Origin: Pseudomonadota bacterium
GTDB lineage: Bacteria; Desulfobacterota; Syntrophobacteria; Syntrophobacterales; Syntrophobacteraceae
NCBI GenBank assembly: GCA_023442755.1
Contig: JAEZXS010000124.1
Coordinates: forward strand, 1 to 21,049
Reading direction: 5' to 3'
DNA: 21,049 nucleotides
The notes under the pieces were generated by a model. The model had not been told where the DNA came from. It did no database searches and saw only the letters and a list, made by a program, of their open reading frames with translations. The position numbers were made by a program, and so were the translations under genes. Below, piece after piece: positions 14,984-21,049 of this stretch. Numbering within the stretch: position 1 is the first letter of the stretch; each line of letters starts with the position of its first letter.

Positions 14984-16873
14984 ATGAGAAGCTATTGGCC
15001 GGACGAATATCTTCAGAAAAAAACCACCGCAAAAGAGGCAATCGGACGCATCAGTGCCGGCCAGCGCATATTCATCGGTACAGCCTGCGGTGAGCCTCAG
15101 CACCTTGTCAGGGAACTCGCGGCACAGGCCGGCAACTTCACCGATCTCGAAATCATTCGACTCCAGAGCCTCGAGACGGTCCCTCTCAGCCTGATCGCCA
15201 GCCGCTCCCGCTCTCACAGCTTCAGCATCCGGTCTTTCTATACCGGTTCCACAATGCCGGAGGCGCTCGCCAGCACCAGAAGGTTTTCCATCCCGATCAA
15301 CCTGTCCACCGTGCCCCACCTTTTTCAGACGCGCCAGATACCGATTCACGCCGCCCTCGTGCAGGTTTCTCCGCCGGACGATTTCGGGTGGATGAGTCTC
15401 GGGGTGTCCGTCGATATCACCCTTTCGGCAGCCCTGTCTGCAGACCTTTTGATCGTACAGGTGAATCCCAGGATGCCCCGCGTGCTCGGGCACAGCTTCC
15501 TTCACGTCAACGACGCCGACCTGATCGTCGAACACGAGGAGGAACTCATAACGATCCCGGAACCCCCGCGCGCCGATATCGCCAAAATAATCGCCAGCCA
15601 CGTATCGAAGCTGGTCGAGGACGGCTCGACCATACAACTCGGAATCGGCGAACTCCCCCAGGCCGCCATGGAGGCGCTGTCGGAAAAGAACGACCTCGGC
15701 ATTCACACCCAGGTCCTGACCGAAGGCATTATGGAACTGGTTTCGCGCGGCGTGGTCACCAACAGGAAAAAAGGGCTCAACGAGGGAAAGATCGTTGCCA
15801 GCCATGCCATCGGATCGAGCAACCTCTACGAATTCCTGCACGACAACCCCTCCATCGAATTCCATCCCTCGGACTATGTGAACAGCCCGGCTGTTATCGC
15901 CGGCCATAACAAGATGATATCACTCAACATGGCCTCCTATATGGACCTGACCGGCCAGGTAGCGGTGGACGCACAGCCTGAAAACTACTTCTCCGGGGTA
16001 ACCGGGATGCTCGATTTCATCCGCGGGGCGGCCATGGCGCCTCACGGCAAATCGATTCTGATAGTCCCCTCGACAAGGGGAGGCAAGACCAGCCGCATCG
16101 TGCCGGTCCTGCATGAAAACATGGCAGTAGTGGTTCCGCGAAGCGACGTCTACTACGTCGTTAGCGAGTACGGAGTGGTAAATCTTTACGGCAAGAGCCT
16201 CGAAGAGCGCGCCATAGCGCTGATCAGCCTCGCCCATCCCGATTTCCGTGACGAACTGTTCTCGCAGGCAAAAGAACTCGGACTTATCGAGACCGAACGC
16301 ACAATGAAACAATCCATTCACGCCGTCTATCCGATTAAGGTCGAGGAACGCATCAGGATAGACGGAACGGACGTCATGATCCGTCCGATCAAGCCGGTCG
16401 ATGAAAGGCGGCTCCAGGAACATTTCTACAACCTGGATCGGGACGATGTCGTATCCCGCTTTTTCCACAAGAAAACCACCTTCGTCCGGGACGATGTCGC
16501 CACGATGTACCAGATTGACTACGTAAAAGAGATGACTATTGTCGCCGTGGTGGGAGAATTCGGATTCGGAAGGGTCATCGCTGTCGGCGGTTACGTCCTG
16601 GAACCGAAAAGAAACATGGCGGAGGTTGCCTTCTCGGTATCGAAGGACTGGCAGAGAAAAGGGCTTTCCAAAACAATTATGAGAAAGCTTGCGGAAGTCG
16701 CGCGCGAAAACGGAATCGCGGGCCTCATGGCCTACACGTCGATGAACAACAAGTCCATGGTGGGACTTTTCAAATCCCTTCCCTTCGCTGTCAGAACTTC
16801 GTACGAGGAAGACATGCTTTTCATGGAATGTATGTTCGATCAGCCAAAAAAGGAGGCGCAAGTTTCACACTGA
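14984..16873 (+). CDS. Acetyl-CoA hydrolase/transferase-family protein fused to a Pat-type GNAT acetyltransferase
   Basis: A 629-aa fusion. Residues 1-435 are a CoA-transferase of the AbfT/Cat1 type: QLGIGELPQAAMEAL (218-232), GQVAVDAQPENYFSGVTGML (324-343), IVPSTRGGKTSRIV and YVVSEYGVVNLYGKSLEERA. Residues about 460-620 are a GNAT domain: MIRPIKPVDERRLQEHFYNL, SRFFHK, IDYVKEMTIVAVV and the acetyl-CoA loop KDWQRKGLSKTIMRKL (555-570). The GNAT sequence resembles that of Pat, the lysine acetyltransferase that inactivates acetyl-CoA synthetase, and an acetyl-CoA synthetase gene follows 248 bp downstream on the same strand. Where AbfT-type enzymes have their catalytic Glu (HTE), this protein has Gln243 (HTQ), so the transferase half may be inactive or a ligand sensor. 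GGAGG precedes the ATG. Domain calls are firm; substrate and activity are inferred. Confidence 0.88.
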   Translation: MRSYWPDEYLQKKTTAKEAIGRISAGQRIFIGTACGEPQHLVRELAAQAGNFTDLEIIRLQSLETVPLSLIASRSRSHSFSIRSFYTGSTMPEALASTRRFSIPINLSTVPHLFQTRQIPIHAALVQVSPPDDFGWMSLGVSVDITLSAALSADLLIVQVNPRMPRVLGHSFLHVNDADLIVEHEEELITIPEPPRADIAKIIASHVSKLVEDGSTIQLGIGELPQAAMEALSEKNDLGIHTQVLTEGIMELVSRGVVTNRKKGLNEGKIVASHAIGSSNLYEFLHDNPSIEFHPSDYVNSPAVIAGHNKMISLNMASYMDLTGQVAVDAQPENYFSGVTGMLDFIRGAAMAPHGKSILIVPSTRGGKTSRIVPVLHENMAVVVPRSDVYYVVSEYGVVNLYGKSLEERAIALISLAHPDFRDELFSQAKELGLIETERTMKQSIHAVYPIKVEERIRIDGTDVMIRPIKPVDERRLQEHFYNLDRDDVVSRFFHKKTTFVRDDVATMYQIDYVKEMTIVAVVGEFGFGRVIAVGGYVLEPKRNMAEVAFSVSKDWQRKGLSKTIMRKLAEVARENGIAGLMAYTSMNNKSMVGLFKSLPFAVRTSYEEDMLFMECMFDQPKKEAQVSH

Positions 16874-16921
16874 GTTTGCCTCCGACTTCTTGTTCATTTT
16901 CACTCAAAAAAACTTTTCGTA

Positions 16922-16952
16922 TTGACATTGCCGAAATCCGTTGCTATTTCGG
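16922..16952 (+). promoter_or_regulatory. Candidate acs promoter overlapped by an inverted repeat
   Basis: TTGACA (16922-16927) is a perfect -35; 17 nt on lies TATTTC (16945-16950), a weak -10. The 7-bp inverted repeat CCGAAAT-N8-ATTTCGG (16931-16937 and 16946-16952) covers spacer and -10. No T run follows, so a terminator for the upstream gene is unlikely; an operator is the better reading. The leader to the acs ATG would be about 165 nt. Confidence 0.35.
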
Positions 16953-17121
16953 ATAGTGCGCGGTTCAACCACGCTCACCTGTGCATGTGCATTTCTTCTT
17001 CGAACTCGTAGAAACGATTCAACCCTGAGTTTTCCCTTCCCTCTTTTCTGCTGAAAATACGAGATGCCGCAACAGGGCGGATGGTTTGCTATTTCAACAA
17101 CCCAAGCCATAGGAGGTCTCA

Positions 17122-19074
17122 ATGGCCAACGTGATTCCTGTTCCTGAAATCTGGACAAAGACGGCACACTGCAACAATGAAAAGTACTTGCAGATGTATG
17201 AGCAGTCAATTCGAGACCCGGAAACATTCTGGGGAGCAGCGGCAAAAAGGCTGGACTGGTTCAAACCGTGGTCCAAGGTAAGAGAAGGATCGTTCACGGG
17301 AGACATCCGGATAAAATGGTTTGTGGATGGTCAGCTCAACGTTTCCTACAACTGCCTTGACCGCCATCTCGAAAAGAGAGGCGACCAGGTAGCCATAATA
17401 TGGGAAGGCGACAACCCCGGAGTCAGCAAGAAGATAACCTACCGCGAACTTCACGAGCAGGTCTGCAGGTTCGCCAACGTCTTGAAATCTCTCGGGTTGA
17501 AAAAGGGAGACCGGGCGACGATCTATCTGCCCATGATCCCGGAACTTGCCGTCGCCATGCTTGCCTGCACGCGCATAGGCGTAGTTCACTCCATAGTCTT
17601 TGCCGGCTTTTCACCCGAGTCCCTGGCGGGACGCATTCAGGACTGCGGCGGCAAAGTGGTCATTACTTCCGACGAAGGTCTGCGCGGCGGCAAGCCCGTT
17701 CCTTTCAAGGAAAACACCGACGAAGCCCTCAAAAAGTGCCCCGATGTCAAACACGTTATCATGTTCAGGCACACGGGCGGCAACGTCTCCGTCACCCCGG
17801 GCCGCGACCTCGACTGGAACGAACTGATGAGCAAGGCATCCCCCGACTGTCCGCCCGAGTACATGGATGCCGAGGACCCGCTCTTCATTCTGTATACTTC
17901 CGGCTCCACCGGGAAGCCCAAAGGAGTGCTGCACACCACCGGAGGCTATCTCGTTTATACTGCACTTACCCATGAATACGTCTTCGATTATCACGACGGA
18001 GACGTCTACTGGTGCACCGCCGATATCGGCTGGGTCACCGGGCACAGCTACATAGTGTACGGCCCGCTGGCAAACGGAGCGACAACCGTAATGTTCGAGG
18101 GAATCCCCAATTATCCCGACTGGTCGCGTTTTTGGAATGTGTGCGACAAGCACGAAGTGAACATCTTCTACACGGCGCCGACGGCCATCCGGGCCATCAT
18201 GAGACAGGGCGAGGGGCCGGTCAAAAAAGCGTCGAGAAGATCCATAAAGCTTCTCGGCACGGTCGGCGAGCCGATCAACCCCGAGGTATGGCTCTGGTAC
18301 TACAACGTGGTCGGCGACGCCCGGTGCCCCATTGTGGATACCTGGTGGCAGACGGAAACCGGCGGCATCCTGATAACGCCGCTGCCCGGGGCGACATCCC
18401 TCAAGCCGGGCTCCGCGACCCGTCCGTTCTTCGGGCTCGAACCGGCAATCATTTCGCCGGAGGGCCAGGAAATCGACGGACCCGGCTCCGGCTATCTTGT
18501 GATCAAGCAGCCGTGGCCCGGCATGCTTCGCACCGTTTACGGCGATCACGATCGCTTCAAACAGACCTATTTTTCCAACTATGACGGGCTCTACTTCACG
18601 GGTGACGGCGCGCGGCGCGACGAAGACGGCTACTACTGGATCACCGGCCGCGTTGACGACGTCATCAACGTTTCCGGCCACCGCCTCGGAACGGCGGAGG
18701 TGGAAAGCGCTCTCGTGGCCCATGCCGCAGTCGCCGAAGCCGCGGTCGTCGGATTCCCGCACGACATCAAGGGCCAGGGAATCTAAGCCTATGTCACCCT
18801 GAAAGCCGACAGGGAGCCCAGCGATGCTCTGCGCGAAGAACTCGTCCGGTGGGTGCGCAAGGAAATCGGACCGATCGCGACCCCCGATTATATCCAGTGG
18901 GCGCCGGGACTCCCCAAGACCCGGTCGGGCAAGATCATGCGCCGGATTCTGCGTAAAATCGCGGCAAACGAAATTGCCGACCTCGGCGATACTTCGACCC
19001 TGGCAGAACCCGCCGTGGTTCAGGACCTGATCGACAACCGCCTCGCAGCGGTCGTCGCTGCCAAAAAAAGCTGA
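17122..19074 (+). pseudogene. acs: Acetyl-CoA synthetase (AMP-forming) interrupted by an in-frame TAA
   Basis: Acs makes acetyl-CoA from acetate, ATP and CoA. The frame from ATG 17122 (AGGAGG upstream) encodes 554 aa with all N-terminal hallmarks: the P-loop ILYTSGSTGKPKGVLHTTGG, the WWQTETGG motif and the hinge GRVDDVINVSGHRLGTAEVE. A TAA at 18784-18786 then follows KGQGI. The same frame continues for 95 codons: AYVTLKADRE and later LPKTRSGKIMRRILRKIAAN, ending at TGA 19072-19074. The whole is 650 codons, the normal Acs size (about 650). Homologues read GQGIYAYVTL here, so one Tyr codon (TAT/TAC) has become TAA. The 554-aa product loses the C-terminal lid with the catalytic, acetylatable Lys (codon 604). 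No good restart site is seen (only GTG 18853 in frame). A real null mutation, a sequencing error, or readthrough are possible. Confidence 0.9.
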
Positions 19075-19183
19075 TTCAAAGCTGTCTCGAAAATGCGAAT
19101 ATGGTGTGGGGGCCTGTTATCCCTCACACCCCGCGCCGCTTCACGGCTCGCTTTTTCTTGATGGCAGGTTAAGGATGGATCAT

Positions 19184-19220
19184 AATGGGCGCTCTTTGGG
19201 AGCGCCCATTTTTTGTTTTC
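19184..19220 (+). terminator. Rho-independent terminator after acs
   Basis: An 11-bp perfect stem (19184-19194 with 19200-19210; core GGGCGCTC/GAGCGCCC), a 5-nt loop TTTGG, and a T run from 19209 to 19214 followed by GTTTTC. It lies 110 bp past the end of the full-length acs frame and before pgm, so it separates the two transcription units. Confidence 0.9.
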
Positions 19221-19306
19221 TTTTGCACTTCGACATGCATTTCTTAAATGATTAATTTTGTGCTCCTTCCGAACCCATACCCTCAGGACGACACAGGAGG
19301 AGTAAC

Positions 19307-20956
19307 ATGGCTCTGGACAAACTGGCGGGCAAGCCGGCCCCGCCGTCGCTGCTGGCAGACATTTCCGCACTTATAACCGATTACTATACCAACCACCCCG
19401 ATCCGGCAGAAAAGACCCAAATGGTCGAATTCGGCACTTCCGGCCACAGAGGTTCTTCCTCCCGCAACAGCTTCAACGAAGACCACATCCTGGCGATTAC
19501 CCAGGCCATCTGCGAGTATCGGAACGCCAACGGGATCTCCGGGCCCCTTTTTCTCGGGAAAGACACACACGCCCTGTCCGAGCCGAGCTTCAAGACTGCA
19601 ATAGAGGTCCTTGCCGCCAACGAGGTTTCCGTAATGGTCCAGGCGGACTTCGGTTTCACTCCCACCCCCGTCGTCTCGCATGCCATACTCGTGCACAACC
19701 GCGGCCGATCGGGCGGGATATCCGACGGCATCGTCATAACCCCTTCCCACAACCCGCCCGAGGACGGCGGTTTCAAGTACAATCCCCCGAGCGGTGGCCC
19801 CGCCGATACCGGAATCACCTCCTGGATACAACACAGGGCCAATGCAATTCTGCGCGACAGGAACAGGGCAGTCAGGCGGATCCCGTACGACCGCGCATTG
19901 AAGAGCGGCATGGTGCACAAGCACGACTTTATCGGAAATTTCGTCGGAGAACTGGGTACAGTGGTCGATCTCGAGGCCGTCCGCTCCGCAGGGCTCCGGC
20001 TCGGCGTCGATCCCATGGGCGGCTCGTCTCTCCCCTACTGGGCTCCGATAGCCGACCGGTACGGGTTGTCCCTGGAAGTCGTAAACGACATGGTCGATCC
20101 CACATTCGGATTCATGACCGTCGACAAGGACGGGAAAATCCGCATGGACTGCTCATCTCCTTACGCCATGGCAAGGCTCATCGACCTCAAGGACCGGTTC
20201 GACATCGCGTTCGGCAACGACCCGGACAGCGATCGGCACGGGATCGTCACCCGCAGCGGGTTGATGAACCCGAATCATTATCTTTCCGTCGCCGTCTGGT
20301 ACCTCTTTCAGAACCGGCCACAGTGGAAGGCCGATGCCGGGGTGGGCAAGACGCTTGTGAGCAGCAGCATGATCGACCGCGTCTCGAAACATCTCGGCCG
20401 GAAGGTGTTCGAGGTTCCCGTCGGGTTCAAGTGGTTTGTAGACGGACTGCTTGACGGCACCTACGGATTCGCGGGAGAGGAAAGCGCGGGAGCATCTTTC
20501 CTGCGAATGGACGGAACCGCGTGGTCAACCGACAAGGACGGGATCATACTCGACCTCCTTGCGGCGGAAATCATGGCCAAAACGGGAAAAGACCCCTCCG
20601 AGGTATACGGCTCTCTTACCGAAAAGTTCGGAAATCCCTGCTATGAACGGATGGATGCTCCGGCCAGTTCCGGCCAGAAAGCCGTATTGAAAAACCTCGA
20701 CCCCGAAAAGATTCAGGCCGCCACCCTGGCAGGCGAGCCGGTTCTGGCCAGGCTGAGCCACGCCCCGGCAAACGGAGCCCCCATCGGGGGGATCAAGATC
20801 GTTGCGGAGAACGGCTGGTTTGCGGCGCGCCCTTCGGGCACAGAGGACATCTACAAGATTTATACGGAAAGTTTCAAAGGGAGGGATCACCTCGCCAGAA
20901 TACAGCAGGAAGCACAGGAAATCGTGGGCAACACGTTCAAAGCTGCAGGCGTATAG
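19307..20956 (+). CDS. pgm: Phosphoglucomutase, alpha-D-glucose phosphate-specific
   Basis: A 549-aa protein, close to the 546 aa of E. coli Pgm. It interconverts glucose 1-phosphate and glucose 6-phosphate in the cytoplasm, feeding glycogen, trehalose or cell-surface sugar synthesis. Visible motifs in order: VEFGTSGHRGSSS near the N-terminus, the phosphoserine loop VITPSHNPPEDGGFKYNPPS (Ser147), the metal loop GNDPDSDRHG (303-312), the sugar-binding GEESAGASF, and the C-terminal phosphate-binding RPSGTEDIYKIYTES. GGAGGAG precedes the ATG. It has its own unit: a terminator lies 87 bp upstream, and the AT-rich bases 19221-19290 between them probably hold its promoter, though no strong hexamer pair is visible. 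Nothing odd is seen in the gene. Confidence 0.95.
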   Translation: MALDKLAGKPAPPSLLADISALITDYYTNHPDPAEKTQMVEFGTSGHRGSSSRNSFNEDHILAITQAICEYRNANGISGPLFLGKDTHALSEPSFKTAIEVLAANEVSVMVQADFGFTPTPVVSHAILVHNRGRSGGISDGIVITPSHNPPEDGGFKYNPPSGGPADTGITSWIQHRANAILRDRNRAVRRIPYDRALKSGMVHKHDFIGNFVGELGTVVDLEAVRSAGLRLGVDPMGGSSLPYWAPIADRYGLSLEVVNDMVDPTFGFMTVDKDGKIRMDCSSPYAMARLIDLKDRFDIAFGNDPDSDRHGIVTRSGLMNPNHYLSVAVWYLFQNRPQWKADAGVGKTLVSSSMIDRVSKHLGRKVFEVPVGFKWFVDGLLDGTYGFAGEESAGASFLRMDGTAWSTDKDGIILDLLAAEIMAKTGKDPSEVYGSLTEKFGNPCYERMDAPASSGQKAVLKNLDPEKIQAATLAGEPVLARLSHAPANGAPIGGIKIVAENGWFAARPSGTEDIYKIYTESFKGRDHLARIQQEAQEIVGNTFKAAGV

Positions 20957-20977
20957 AAAACTCAAACGGGAGGGACT

Positions 20978-21049
20978 ATGAAAACCACACGCATCACGCT
21001 ATTTTCGATCGCAGCCCTGGTGTTTACTTTCTCCATCGGTCTGACGGCC
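20978..21049 (+). CDS. Start of an exported protein (N-terminal 24 residues only)
   Basis: ATG at 20978 is preceded by GGGAGGG and lies 21 bp after the pgm stop, so it is probably co-transcribed with pgm. The 24 residues seen (MKTTRITLFSIAALVFTFSI then GLTA) form a typical Sec signal peptide: basic start, hydrophobic core, small residues at the end. The mature protein lies beyond the window edge and cannot be identified. Confidence 0.75.
   Translation, partial: MKTTRITLFSIAALVFTFSIGLTA

Noticed and set aside
14876..16861. Long minus-strand frames under the CoA-transferase/GNAT gene (343 and 313 codons)
   Set aside because: Shadows of a gene with clear domain motifs on the plus strand.
17611..18762. 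383-codon minus-strand frame opposite acs
   Set aside because: Antisense to conserved Acs sequence; no family resemblance.
18784..18786. Recoded stop (selenocysteine or pyrrolysine) in acs
   Set aside because: The codon is TAA, not TGA or TAG, homologues have ordinary Tyr at this place, and I see no strong stem just downstream.
1..21049. CRISPR arrays, tRNA or rRNA genes, insertion sequences, integrases, attachment sites
   Set aside because: No regularly spaced repeats, cloverleaf sequence, transposase motifs or terminal repeats were seen on reading both strands.

Overview
The window reads as chromosome of an anaerobic, sulfate-reducing or syntrophic bacterium of the Desulfobacterota. The evidence is a complete Hmc-type transmembrane redox complex with a 16-haem cytochrome, a second HmcE/HmcF-like pair with a tetrahaem cytochrome c3, a DsrC-like protein, and acetate/acyl-CoA genes. 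The coding sequence is GC-rich. A Syntrophobacter-like organism would fit, but that is inference; no rRNA or marker gene is present.

Layout. (1) 1-505: a minus-strand gene cut by the window edge, not recognised. (2) 791-2505: a minus-strand histidine kinase with an overlapping single-domain response regulator. (3) 3003-4649: a minus-strand thioredoxin-reductase-like flavoprotein with an N-terminal CPYC thioredoxin-fold region (AhpF-like layout). (4) 4868-14611: about 9.7 kb of co-directional minus-strand genes. In transcription order these are an HmcE-like cytochrome b, an HmcF/HdrD-like Fe-S protein, a possible 27-aa ORF, a tetrahaem cytochrome c3, then hmcA-hmcB-hmcC-hmcD-hmcE-hmcF, and last a protein made of two fused DsrC-like domains. 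The 46-aa HmcD is included. (5) 14612-14983: an AT-rich divergent control region. (6) 14984-19074: a plus-strand CoA-transferase-family protein fused to a Pat-type GNAT acetyltransferase, then acetyl-CoA synthetase interrupted by one in-frame TAA. (7) A clear Rho-independent terminator, then phosphoglucomutase (19307-20956) and the first 24 codons of a secreted or lipid-anchored protein at the right edge.

How the genes work together. The Hmc complex would pass electrons between the periplasmic cytochrome pool (HmcA, cytochrome c3) and a cytoplasmic HdrD-like disulfide or DsrC-type partner (HmcF), through HmcB and the membrane subunits C, D and E. The upstream cytochrome b, HdrD-like and c3 trio has the parts list of a Tmc complex without TmcD, in reversed gene order. 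The locus therefore looks like a joined tmc-like plus hmc operon ending in an unusual DsrC-like protein.

On the other side of the divergent region, the GNAT/CoA-transferase fusion lies next to acetyl-CoA synthetase, the classic substrate of Pat-type lysine acetyltransferases. This suggests a local acetylation-control pair. The synthetase gene, however, carries a nonsense codon that removes its catalytic lysine.

The strongest leads for something new are the tandem DsrC-like protein, the joined hmc/tmc-like locus, the GNAT fusion with Gln where the catalytic Glu of the CoA-transferase family is expected, and the acs nonsense codon.
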